Shown here in pieces: positions 24,014 to 37,000 of a stretch of 64,000 nt of DNA. Origin of the DNA: Alligator mississippiensis (Eukaryota; Chordata; Crocodylia; Alligatoridae); contig NC_081824.1 of the NCBI RefSeq assembly GCF_030867095.1, forward strand, positions 48,456,882 through 48,520,881, read 5' to 3'. The notes under the pieces were generated by a model. It was given only the letters and a program-made list of their open reading frames with translations. It was not told the origin of the DNA and did not search any database. The number at the start of each line of letters is the position of its first letter. Within the stretch, counting starts at the first letter, position 1. The translations under genes were made by a program, and so were the position numbers.

Positions 24014-24238
24014 GCTTGGGCCGATTATTGACATGTCAGAGAAGCAGGGCCTTCGCCGCCCTGGCTCCGCTGCTTTACCTGTGGCGGGTTAGGGTGTGAG
24101 GTCTGTGTTGTGTCAGGGCTGAGGGGAGAGTTTCGATCACGGTTTGCATGGGGTGGTTCGGCCAGGGCTGATCCTGCTTCAGGCGGGGGGGACTGCACGA
24201 AATGACCTCCGGAGGTCCCCTCCAGCCCTCCTTCTGCC
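24014..24238 (+). mobile_element. CR1 3' tail next to the Elongin A-like promoter
   Basis: AGGGCTGATCCTGCTTCAGG then GACTGCACGAAATGACCTCC and GGAGGTCCCCTCCAGCCCT is a CR1 3' end with raised GC. It lies about 285 bases upstream of the ATG and borders the CpG island. Confidence 0.7.
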
Positions 24239-24239
24239 T

Positions 24240-24740
24240 CCGGTTGCGTGCGGGGGAGGGAGGAGGACCGGGAGGAAACGGGCGGAGGTCAGGTAGAGGG
24301 AGCCCGCGGGGAGCCTGCCCAGAGCGCTGCCCGCTTGCAGGCAACACCTGGGGTTACAAAGCCGAAGCCAGAGGCCGCGCGGGGCAGTGTTTTGCCCCCC
24401 CCCGTTCCCAGGCAGCCCTAGGGCGGGCGGGAGCTGGCGCGGCCGGGCCAGGTGCTGGGGCGCTGCTATAAGAGGCGCCGCCCGCAGGCGGCAGGTGCTG
24501 CCTGAGGAGGCGGGGGGCGGCATGGCTGTGGCCGGGAGCCTGCTGCAAAGGGTCTTGGAGCTGAACGAGCGTCTCGGCCAGGCCCAGGATCCCAAGAAGG
24601 TAGCCGGCTGCCGGGCCCCGGCCGGGGCGTGTCCTGGGGGGGCAGCACCAGCGAGGCTGACGAGGCGTTCCCCCCCCCCCCGGCGGCTCCGCTGTGCAAA
24701 GGGCGAGGGCGGGTCGAGCCTCCCTCCACGTGGCTCCCAC
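24240..24740 (+). promoter_or_regulatory. CpG island promoter of the Elongin A-like gene
   Basis: GC-rich, CpG-dense sequence surrounds exon 1 and contrasts with the AT-rich window. GC boxes (GGGCGGG and similar) occur upstream, and a TATA-like CTATAAGA lies at 24466-24473, about 50 bases before the ATG. This is the only clear CpG island in the window. Confidence 0.8.
24522..24599 (+). CDS. Elongin A-like exon 1
   Basis: Encodes [10 protein letters not shown]...AQDPKK, 26 codons, ending in phase 0 before donor GTAGCC. The ATG sits in a good context (GGCGGCATGG). The start matches the human Elongin A N-terminus in style, ending in the shared DPKK. Confidence 0.88.
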
Positions 24741-27700
24741 ACCTCGTGTCTCCCCTGGGCTTGCTCGGGAGCCGCTGCCTGGGCATTGAACCAGCTTTTT
24801 ATGCAGGGCAGATCTTCACTTCTGTGCAAGTGAACGTCTCCTCCCCTCTTCTGCTGCAGGCCCATACAGCGGCTGGGCCCTTTGAAACCCCCCCGCCCGG
24901 GAGCTGGGGCTGCACGTGGGGTTTGCAAAGCTGTCCTGGCCGGGAGCTGAGGGGCAGCCTCTGAGTCGGGCCTTAATGCTGGAGGGCAAATGGGAGAGGA
25001 CCAGTGGGGAAGAAACCCCTCTGGGCCCCTCTGCCCTTCAGCACCTGCTCTCTGCCCTGTGTGACCCAGGAGACTGGGCAAGACACACCTGCGGTGGCAA
25101 GTCTGATGCTCTAAGCTTAAAAGACGAGAGTTGCCCAGCATTTCTAACATGCATTTGCCACCTGCCAGCTGGCTTTTGCTCACCTACACTTTATTTAACT
25201 GATCTAAGCAAAGGTAGAAGTTGCAGGATGAGGCTGATGGCAAATGTGGCCTGTCTCCTTTATTTGCTGTACTCACTGCCCCCCTGGGAGAATGGCCCTG
25301 ATGGTTAATAGCTAGCAGTGGTGGCAAGGTGGTAATCCTGCGGATGGGTGCAGTCCTGTTAAATTCAGTGCAGCTGCTTGCGTGCGTGAGGTGACTTCTG
25401 TGCAGAAGTCCTAAAAGTTCTGGGTTTAAGGTAAGTTGAGTCTTTCTTTTCACAGCTTTAGCTATTTTGTTTGTATTGAAAGGAGTGTAGTTTTGCTTGC
25501 ACTAAATTGATTTAGTGAAGTGACTGTTCTGGATCCAGAAATAAAAGGATTAAATTAGAAGCACCAGTTTTTTGAAATCTGGGTGCCTTCCATGACTGAT
25601 AATAGGTAACCTGTCTGTAAGATCATGCTCTAATAAAATAAATTGGGGAAACTGTCCAATGTTCTGAAAACAAATAGAAAATAACAAATGAGGCAGAGTG
25701 TTGCCAATGAATAGCAATCATTGCAACCAATGACCTATAATATAATAACAGATTTAGAGCAATAGCATCCGAGTTGCAATGTCAGTCATACCTGACAGGC
25801 AGAATAGAAAGTTGAAGTGCGATTCTTGAACTCAACTTGCTGTACATTTGATAGTATATTTGAAAGCTCAGTAACACAAGTGAGCTTTATTGATCCAAAG
25901 AGAACAAAGAAAGACTAACTTAGAGGAAAAATGTTATTTTATGTCCCAGTTTGTGCAGGAAGAACAAACCTACTCTAAACCTTGAGGTTTCATAGATTTC
26001 ATAGACATTAGGGCTGAAAGGGACCTCGGAAGATCATCGAGTCCAGCCCCCTGCCCCAGGGGCAGGAAGTCAGCTGGGGTCATAGGTTGTCCAATATTCT
26101 GTAGAATAAAGTGATTGATTAATATTTATAAAATGTTGGAACTAGATACACATAGCCAGAAGTAAATCTTGGACAGACAGACCAGAATTAGCCAGTAGTT
26201 GGCCATTAAAATTAACCTAAGATGAGACTTCACAAGAAGGAGTATGATGATGATGACAGTCAATAGAATCCAACTCAATTCCTCTACTGGCCAACATCTT
26301 CTATCAACTAATGGTTATTCATAAATATGCTTACAGGAAACTAAGCATAATGGTAAACAATTCTAACTTACTGTTTACTAAGTAACAAGCCTTTACTGAA
26401 TGGAAATAAAGTAGTAAATTTGCAATAGATACTACTTTAAAAACAACAGCAACAACAACAATAAATTCAGTTGACAAAGTAGCAAAATAAGTTCCCGGTC
26501 CGAATCCTGAGGCATTGGGATTTGATACCAATTTGTCAAACAAAGCACTTGTAGGAATTGCACAGGTATGAATGTGGACATTATTATCATTGGTCTTGAG
26601 GTTGAAAAAACTATGAACAAAACTGTTTGGGAGGAAGAACATAATATTAACTGTAAGCTTACTAGATGCCCTTAAAGCAGCCATGCTGTAATAAAAAAAG
26701 ACTTGATGGTAATGAAGATTTTTTTTTTTTTTTTTTTTAAGAATCTCAGTTAAGAAAGGGAAAAAAGCCAGCAATGTGCTTTGTTTTTAACAATAGAGAA
26801 ATGAGAAGTCTGATAGTGATTACTATAAATTTCTAGTTATGAAAAGCGGATAATTGATAAGGGAAGCTAAATGTATCAATAAAAGTCTTATTACCTAATA
26901 GCCTTAGACAATAACATTTTTTTAAATACATAAGGAATAAAAGAAGTCATAGCAATTTGCTAGATCTGTAGTATATAGGGACAATAAAATTCTAGTTGAA
27001 CTATGACTAGGAGGTGTTAAACGAAAATTGCTTGCATTCAACCCAATTTTTAGGACTGAGTAGCTTGTATCCACAAGTATTCAAGGAACTGGTGAAGACA
27101 CCCATGGAGAACTGATCTATTGATTTAAGTATATAACAAATCTCAATATATTGAGGAGGCCCCAAAGGAATAAGAAAACTATGGATAAATTAAGTAAGGG
27201 CAAGTGAGCTATGTTGTCCTTAGAACAGTTGTGGAATAAGTGATAGTGGATATAAACAGTAAATATTTAAAGCATGGGCTGATAAGACTAAAAACATATC
27301 CTTATGGCAAGTCCTGTCAAGCTCGGTTAAAAAAAATAATAAAATAAAAATAAATAAATAAATATCAGTTACTGAACATAACTGACAGGATAATTAGATT
27401 TTTCTAAGGCAGTTAATTTAGTTCCACATTACATATATATTCAAAGTGGAGCATGATGACATCAATTCAGTATATACGACATGGGTTTAAACCTCCTTGG
27501 TAGGTCTCAACGTAATCATAAATGGGTAACCATCATCCAATAGGCCTGCTTCTAGTTGGGTGACAACATGTCTGTCTGACTGCTAAGTTATATCTAGGTT
27601 CCATGAATATAGGTCACGTTATAAGATGGGGGACTGTATTTTTGCAAAGCAGTGACTCAGAAAATAAGTTGGTGTTATGGTAGATAGTCATTGAGCATAA

Positions 27701-30700
27701 AATTGCAGTAAAATGTGGTGGTTTAAAGAACAAATCCCTTCTTAGGATACATTAGCAAGAAGTAGGTCTATGCTTTTACTTGACACACTTCTAGAATACT
27801 GTGCCCAATTTGTGGGGGAAAAATGATGTTGATAAGTTGGAAAGAGTTTAGAAAAGGAGCTACACAATTATTTTAGGTATGGAAATAAATTAAAAAGATC
27901 TGAACCTAGCTTAAAATGAAAGCTCAAGGGGAGATGTGCTCCATCACAATGTCCTAAATTAGAATACTGGATAGTAGAGGGCTCCCTAATCTATCAGAAA
28001 GACATGGTGGCTGCATCCACACATGCGTGAATGTTTGGTTCCCCAGGGACAACTAGTGGCTGTGCAACTTGTGCTGCCACTACTTGTCCCAAGGGTACGC
28101 CCATGCCACACACCTCTGGCGCACAGCAAGTTACTTTGGGTGGGGTAGGGCAGGCTGGAGCCAGTACTGGGCTTGCCCCAACAGCTTTACCTGGGGTCCT
28201 GAGGGCCTCCTGGGGCTGCAGCAGTGGCAATCCTGCCATGCAGAACCTGGTCGGCTGCTGGAGCACAGCTCTGGCTGTCCCAGCTCCAGTTCTGTGTGGC
28301 ACATGCTACCCCTGCATGCACTGCTCTGTTGTTTTTCTTTCCTCCCCTGCAGGTTTTTTTTGACCCCTGGATATCCAGGAGTCAGCCTGTCCCCCCACGC
28401 TGCTTCCTTGCATCATGGAGAACAACTGAATGTTTGGGATGTGGCACCCTAGACATGTCTGTGGTGCCATGTACCACATGGCCGTGCTTCTCTGGGCATC
28501 GCCAGTGAGATCTACTATTGAGAAACAAATTCAGCCACGTACTTTCGGAACGAAAATGAGTTGTGTGCTTATGTGCTTGTTTTTGCAATGAGTGCAATGA
28601 AGCTTGGGCATAATTAACATGAGCATGGGGTAGATCCTCTTTCGTTTGATGCTAATGTCTTTTTACATTAGATGCTTTATTTCAGTCAAGAATTGAACTA
28701 GTGCTTGATGCACTATGCTGGGGAGTCAGAGAAAGACAGATTCAAACTGCTTCTGGGTGAGGGGGACCTAAAACCTGGTTCTTTGCCCCTCTGAGTAAAT
28801 CCCTCAACCACTTGAGTATTGACACTAAGATATGAGAGGCTGTTTTCCTTTTCCTGCCTCCCTGCCACCTCCCCCCCCCCCCCCAACTGTTTTTTGGGAC
28901 TGATAGTCAAATGCACATGCACCTAACCATGTAGCTCCCAAGCCAGTATGTAGTCTATTGTCAATATATCCATGTTTGTGTGTCCACACTGCAGGGGAAA
29001 TAGCATCTTAATCTGTGCACAAATGGCAAAAATGCTACTTATGCAACTAGAAAACTGTTATTTAGACTCATAAGCAAAATCAAGTTCTACCTGTGGTGTC
29101 GTGGCTGTAACTTCAGTGTAGACCATAGACAACTTGTGTTTGCTTTGACCCCTTTTCGCCTACTGTCTCTGTTGCCTTTGCTCTCCCTTCCCTGGATGCT
29201 CCTCTTCCCTTCCATATCCATTGAAACTCTGTCCTTCTCTTGTTCTTAATGTCACTTCATCTTCCTGATCTCCTCAATTTTGCTCCAAACTATACCATGT
29301 TTTAAAATGTACCAAAGAAAGCAAATAGAGGTATCATAACCTTTGCCAACAATAACTCTGTTGAGAAGTATCCCCTTTTTCTCTCTTCTTTTGTCTGGTT
29401 TATTAAACTGTAAGCTCTAAGGGCAGAGACCATTTTTCTACTGCATCTAGCATAATGGGACCCTGATTGTGGTCAAGATTAAGAAAATAGAATTAAATAC
29501 AGTTTGGCCTCAACATACATGCATGTAGTTATGGTTTGAGCAAGGCACCGGAACCAACGGTGTTCAGGTTCTCTGAGAAGATCTGTTAATTGAGACCAGA
29601 CTAGAGCTTGCCCTCTCTGCATCTCAGTATAAGTCCCAATAAATATAAAGATGCATCATTGGATTATTGTAAAAGTTAACTAATGCTTGTAAAAACCTGT
29701 AAGGTTGTCAGTGAGACCTTTCATTTTTTCCCATACCCCTAGGACCAAGGCTGTAAGATGATAGGCATCGGATCTTACTTAACTGAGTAAAAATCCGTCT
29801 TTAAGATTAAACTGATATGAAAGCTGTCTAGTATATTTATTTGACTACAGAGTTTCTGATCAAGCATCTGTATTTATTTGATACAAGCTACATTTTTATT
29901 TTTTCTTGATCCAGTATAGTATAGTATTTTAATGGCTTCTGAATGAGATGGGAACAGTTGCCTCTGAGTGTGTTGCTGTAACTGTTCAGGCTTTGCTTTC
30001 TTCTTCATGGGATTGTGAGGTCAGCCATGTTTTATCGCCAGACTAGCAACTGGCATTTACATTGCCCATTTATAGTACAAGTAAATGGAGCTGGCTGTCC
30101 TGTGGTAGCCCCATACATAGTGACTGATCTCATTGCAGACTCAGCCATTCCATGCTTTCTAGAGAGCAGGAGGTGCTTCCCATAAAAGGGGTGTCAGGGA
30201 ATCTGATTTATTCTCTCTAGGTCATACCTTTATGGCATAATGGTGTGTTATTGTGTTTGATTTATTTGTTAATTGTATGTTACACTTAACCCCACCCCCC
30301 CAACAAAGTTGGTATTGTAGCCTGGGGTGAGATATGAAAACTATAAATTGTGCATTAAACCATGGACAAAAAATATCAGAGTTGCTTGCCATCTAGATGC
30401 TTAAATGTTCTTTGTTGGACATACCTCTTCAAAATAGCAGGACACCTTTTTGTTGTTAATATGGCCTCTAGTGGAACACGAGGTACCTGAAATCTTATTG
30501 TATATCCTGCTTAAAGATTTCTGAATTAACTTAGCCCCAAATCTGTAAATAAAAGAACTATTTTAAAGTTTCTTCCTGTACTGTTACTAGAATGAATTGA
30601 GACCTCTAATAAACACCGCCCCCCCCCTTTTTTTTTTTTTTTAATAACTATCCTTCTAGGCTGGATACACAGAAGGCCTTTTTACAAACCACCGGAAATA

Positions 30701-33700
30701 AATTTTATGGGAGCTGGTAACTTAGTTATACATGGCAAAATGTCTGTGTCCTTGCTGCTTAAATTACATTTGTTTTCTTAAGGAGATAACTGTACTATCA
30801 AAAGTTTTTTTTTTTTGTTGTTTTTTAAGATCTTGCGAGAACAAAAAATATTATTAAAAATCTAAAATGATACTGCCAACTTGCTTTCTAATAACTGTGA
30901 AAATAATGAACAAGTGGGCTTTGTTTTATATCCTTTTGTATATCTTTTTGTTCAGGTTACTGGAGGAAGAGGACACTAATAAGAGTTCATTTTGGTAACC
31001 ATGTCTTAAGTGACTGGTAATTGAGCTAAGCATTGGGAATATGGTGCCTTCAGGAAAAAAGCTATCTTTTGAGATGTGAACTATGTATATGTATGTCCTA
31101 AAATTAAAATGAGCCCTTTATACCTAGCACTTTTACTTGCTTCAAGAAAATCTTATTTTTAAATAGAGCTACTTAGAACTTCTAAAATAAGTGCAGAAGG
31201 AGTATGAATTACAGGGAGCTTCTTTTTTTTTTTTTTCAAGGGGTACTGCTATGTTAAAATCAGGTCAGTTTAAAATAAAAAGTTTAAAGAAATTCCAGGT
31301 ATAAACCTGAAAACTCTATAAAGCACATTCCTGAGTATTCTAGATAACTTCTGTGGTTTTAAGAGTTTCTTGGGTTACCAGAATATTGTTTCTTCCTTGT
31401 TTCAATATAAAAAATGCACACAAACATGGATACTGCCTATGTACAAAGGTAGACAGTGAAACTCAAGACACAAGGTTAAGTACAGTATGACCACTGAGCC
31501 TTTCTGTTGGTACTTGTAACAATACTGGGTAAATGTCCATTTTAATATGCATTTTTAAAATGGCTTTCATACTAAGTCTGTTACTGAAACAAACTCCTCT
31601 CATACCTATACCACTATTTACAACAGGGTTTGACAAGCAATATCTAATGTAAAATTATAAATGTCAGTTCATTATGTCGTCTTAGTCAAAAGTTTATGGA
31701 GAACTGGGCTTTACCTCATTTATATAGCTATGCAAGTTCCTGTCAAAATCTGCTTTGTATCTGTTTGGTCTGGATATAGACTTGACAGAGAACTTCGATC
31801 TCTAATACCCTAGATTCTGGATTTGTTAGAAGCACGGATCTGAATTTCTTGTGCCTTGAATCCTTCATCAAGTCTATCTGTACTTCAAGGAAGAAAGCGC
31901 AGTGCCATTCAAGGAAAAAAGACTTAATGAGAAACGCAAGATTTTTGTTTTTAGAAAGTACACATGGCTAATCAAGCAACTCAATCAAGCACGGATTGCC
32001 TCGTTCACATTTTACGCTCTTTACAAGTCAAAAGAGACCTTTTCCCTTAGAAACAAAATCCATGTAGCCTCCAAAAATAAAGCTGTTATTGCTTTAATTG
32101 CCAATGACAAAATATTTAAGAATAAGTGCTCTCCTTTGGAGTGTGAGAGGGACGGTGCTACAGCTGTGTCATTCTGGAGTTAGAGCTGTAAGAGGACCAA
32201 TATGATAACAGGGAGGAGACCGGAATTGCCTTTATATGGAGTTCTAATGGGAGAATTCCTATTCCCTAGATGCAGCTTTTTAAATCTATTATCTTTGCAC
32301 TGTGGGCTTCTTTAAGACAAGCATCTGAATTATCTGAGTAATGATTTTGTCTTCACTTGCAGTGAAGTCACTGATACCTACTAGACTTCTCTGGGGTTTT
32401 TAAGTTTGAAGGTGCAGGTGAAATGCCTCAACTGAGCTGTACAGAACCCCAGCATAGTGAAGTTCCCATCCTTCTCAAATCGACTTTAGAGAAGGGGGTG
32501 CAGGTGCAAGGGGCAATACACCCTATTGCCAAAACTACTAAACCCATTTAGATTATGCAGATGTTTAAGGGCTGAGAATAGGAAGAGAAGAATAATATTC
32601 ATAAAGATATGCAGATGAACTGATCCTAATGTTTTTCTTTCAGGTCATAAGAGCACTTAAGGCCCTGCAGGGTCTAGATATATCAGTGGACATTCTAGCA
32701 GTAAGTAACACATTGTCCTTAATTCATTCTTATGAAGTTGTGTGGTATCTTCTGTGGCTGTAAGCCAAGGAAGCCAATGGTGTTGCTGCACCCTGTAACC
32801 CATACAACAATATGAAAAGTAGTGCCAGTACTGAGCTAAGGTTTCTCCTGAGCATTAAGGAAATAGATTCCTTTTTTTAAGGTTGGGCTCCCTTTGCTAA
32901 GTGGAATGACCTCTCTAACCATGATGGAGACTGGATGTGTGTGGTTAATTATTTTTTTCTTTGTAAATTTGCACATACTTACTGAAGGATAGGGTGTTCT
33001 TAAAATTACAGTATAAGGTTGTGTAGTACCACATTATTGTTAGCTGTTAGTAGAAATGTTTTCAGGATGCCAGTCAAATTTTTATTTTTTCTGTCCTTCC
33101 GCTATTTTCAATAGGAGACTGGAGTAGGAAAAACAGTGAACAGTTTTAGGAAACATGCCATAGCTGGGACTATAGCTAAATCCCTGGTAAGCCACTGGAA
33201 AAAACTTATCCCTCCAGAAACTGAAAGGTAGGTGTGAACCAAATTTAGATTTTTCAGATAAATTATTTTTCAGTATATTGTGTTGGATAAAAGCATACTC
33301 TAGAATAATGAAGGAAGCATGTGGAATGGCAGATGATAGAAGCAAACTTTGCAGAAATAAAACAGGTAGAATTAAAACCCTTTTAAATGCTATTTCGCTG
33401 GAAAAACATGGAAATAATTTGGCTGATTAATTTAAACATACACACTAGGGTCTGTCAGTCCTTGGCTGACTGATTGAGGAAAATGGCAAACCCAGTGAAT
33501 GGACATCTCTGATTCTCTAGGGAAGTGGCAACTACACACCAAGAAGAGAAATAATGTGGTGGTGATATTTGTTTTTCATCACACCTTGAGTCACTTGATT
33601 CCCAGTCCTCCACATAGTCTTCTTCCATGGGAGAAAGAAGCTTCCTTACTAATACACAAGAAAAATAAATTAGTGGAGACCAGATGAGTGGAGAAATTTG

Positions 33701-34043
33701 ACACCCTTGTAAACTAATACATTCCAGGCCAGGATGATAAAGCAGTGCAAACTGTGTAGCTGCCTCTGGTCCTGAACTGGTCAGGGGTCCTACTTGATTA
33801 TAGGATCCATAGGAAAGTAGGACTGGAAGGGACCTTACAAGGTCACCTGGTCCAGGCCCCTGATCAAGGCAGAATCATCTCAGACTGAACCATCCTAACC
33901 AACTTTGTCTAACTTGCTCTTGAAAATTTCCAAGGATGGAGATTCTGCAACTGTTTATTTTTAAGTAGAGTTCCAAAATCGAACTGTTCTAGGAGATTCC
34001 CCATTAAGTAAACACTACTGCTGATTTCAGGAACATTGCTGAT

Positions 34044-34074
<31 letters not shown>

Positions 34075-37000
34075 TTTTTTGATGACATGTTTATGATGAT
34101 GTCACATTCACTGGCATTTACAATAAATTCCACTGAGTACTGTCATTCTAATGGGACCATAGCATAGGTCTATATAGGCCTCCTACAAAATTCTGCTATC
34201 ACTGCCTGATAGCAGGACCAACAGGCCTGATTTAATGATACTGTCAGTAGCAGGCCAAAATTTTTCTAGATTAGTGGTCTTGAGTGGATCACATTGGGGG
34301 TGAGATGTTTATAATCTTAAAAGCTTCATAATCGGTCACGGACCACTATATACCCTTCAGGGTTAGCAGTTGTCCGTTGCTGAAAAGTTTGGTAAGTGTT
34401 ATTCTAAAGCTTTTGCTGCTGTTTGCCTTATGAACTGAAAGCTTGAAGTCAGAGCTTCATTATCATTTGAGCTATAAATCTTGTTTCCATTGAACTGCAG
34501 ATAATAGCAAACTGCACAGAACTTGGAATAAGCACTATATATACTGAAACTTGTAATGTATTACCTGTAATGTATAAAAATGACAGATATACATAGCAAG
34601 ATATGTTACCTTTTATATATCATCATCATCATCAGTCCTCATATGAGGAGGACAGGCTTCCAGTAAATAGGGGAGTCATCAGTGAGTGTATAGATGACTG
34701 AGGAGGTTAATCTGATATCTACATGTTCTACTACAGACATGGCAAAGCTTGTGGAGGAAGGAGTGGGTCCTGTTAACATCTGGTAACAGATCTTTCCCAT
34801 GGTATGCGTCTTGTGTCTCTGCCTCTTCAGTGAGATGATTGTTATCTTGTTGTACAACATGCCATCATTGGAGGCAATTCAGTGCTTGTTTCTCAAGTAC
34901 TGATTATTAATATTGCATTTCTTCAGACTGGCTTTCAAAGTGTCCTTGAATCTCTTATTTTGCTTACCTCTAGAGTGGTGACCATCAGCGAGTTGGGATT
35001 ATAGGGCCTGTTTTGTGAGTTGTCAGGCATTCTTATGACGTTTTCTGTCCAAAACAGCTGGTGCTGTATGAAAGTGGCTTCAGTGTTGGTACAATTTGCC
35101 TGGCCTAGAGCACTGTTTTTCTGTCCTTCCAATTGATATGGAGGCTTTTCTACAGGCATTGCAGATGATAATATTGTAAAGCTTTCAAGTATTTCTGAAA
35201 TGTTATGTAGGTATCACATGCATACAGCAGGGTAGGAATGACAACAGCCAGGTAGATGAGAAGTTTGGTTTGGGTCCTGATATCATGATCGACGAAGACA
35301 TGAATTTGGAGATGCTGAAAGCTGCACCAGCAGGTTTTATCTGATGTTGAATATTGTTGTCTATATTTACCTTTCGGGGAAAAAATGGCTTCTCGGGTAG
35401 GGGAAATGCTCAACATTCTCCACAAATTGTCCTCTAATTGTAATGTGTGGAGGAGTAGTTGGTTAGTTTGGTGGGTTGGTAAAATATCTTAGTTTCTGTG
35501 ACGTGGACAGTGAGTCCAAAAATATATATACACTTTGCAGAAGCCATTCAGAGTGACCTGGCGGTTTTTAGTTGAGTTGGGCACACATGACACAATCATC
35601 AGTGACTTAGAGATGAGAATGGAGGTATTGGTCATCTTGCATTTGGAATGAAACCAATTGATATTGAAGAGATTCTTGTCCATTCAATACTGGATGTTGA
35701 CTCTGAATGGAAGGCTGTCATCAGTGAGATGTAGAATGACTGTGATACAGATAGAAAATAGTGTTGGTGCAATCAAGTATCTTTGCTTGACTCCAGTTCT
35801 GATAATGAAAGAGGCTGTTTCTAGGCCATTGCTTAGGACTGCTGCTGTCATGTCATCATGAAGGAATCTGATGGTAACACATTTTAATAGGCATCCAGAT
35901 CTCATCAGGATCTTCCGTAGAGTCTCTCTGTTGATTTGTATCAAAGGCCTGAGGTCAGTTAAGACCATGCTGCAGTGTGGCCCAAAGCACTTCTGCAGAT
36001 GTCTAACAACACAAATCATACCAATGTACCTCTGAGGAGACTGAAAAAGCATTGGGACTAGGGTAGAATCTCATCAACAAGGAAGGTGAATCTACTGAGA
36101 TGACTGTGGATGAGGATCTTCCTAGCTATGGACAGTAGTGCTACAATCTGTTTTATCTCCTTTTTTGTGTATAGTAATGATTTTGGCATATCTCAGGTCA
36201 CTGGGAGACTGTTCATGTTTTCAGAATAACAGCATAGAGTAGGTGAGAAATTCTTTCCACCTTGCTTATAAATTTCATCTGGTATTCTATCAAGACTACA
36301 TACAATGTTGTTTTTCATCTGTTTGATGGCTTTCAAGGCCTCTTGATTTAGCTGGTGCATCTTCAAGGTAGTCCTTAACAGGATATTGTGGAATGGCTTT
36401 GATGGCATTGCTTTGACATTAAAAATCTGAGTTCTTGAAAATGTTCCTTCCACCCTGTATTGATAGTGGTACTATCTCGAAAGGGATTTTTGGACATTAG
36501 AGGAATGGCTGTGTGTGCTTGGCCTATAGATAGCTTTTGAATCTCTTTTGCCTTGTCCTTGTACCCGTTGTCTCTCTTGAATCTGCCTCTGGATCTTTGT
36601 TTTAATGTGCCAGTAACTGTCTGTCTTTGGTTTGCAGTTGATGTCATTCTGCCAAGCTTTGCAGGCTCTCCTTTTTCCATCATTGAGAGCTTGAATTTCC
36701 CTGTCATTCTCATTGAACCAGTCCTGATGTTTCTTTGTGGAGAAACCTAGAGATACTTTGCATCCTTCATGGATGCCTTTCTTGAGGCTCCCTCAGTGAT
36801 CAATGGTGTCAGGAGTTTCTCACTGAGACACTGCAGGAGATTGCTTTTAGCAGGATCTGTCAATTTGACATTAAACCTCTTCCTTGATTGCTTTTTTTGT
36901 TTATATCATTTTGGGACCATCTGGATGGATGTGATGGACCATATCAGCAGTTGTCTGTGCTGGTCATAACTCTAGTGATACAGACATTGCAATGGTCCCA

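Larger units (their letters stand above)
24600..32643 (+). other. Elongin A-like intron 1
   Basis: An 8 kb intron starting in the CpG island and becoming AT-rich. It holds two CR1 fragments (25990-26090, 27740-27965), a possible DNA element near 28010-28590, A/T runs (26720, 27327, 30630, 31225) and otherwise unassigned sequence. A 93-codon open frame at 31902-32183 has no family I recognise and is probably chance. Confidence 0.8.

Noticed and set aside
24179-25183. 334-codon open frame on the minus strand across the CpG island
   Set aside because: It lies opposite exon 1 in very GC-rich DNA where stop codons are rare, has low-complexity Pro/Ala/Arg composition and no known domain, and overlaps a CR1 tail.
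31902-32183. 93-codon frame in intron 1
   Set aside because: No recognisable family, no splice sites in phase with exons 1 and 2, and Lys-rich composition expected of AT-rich DNA.
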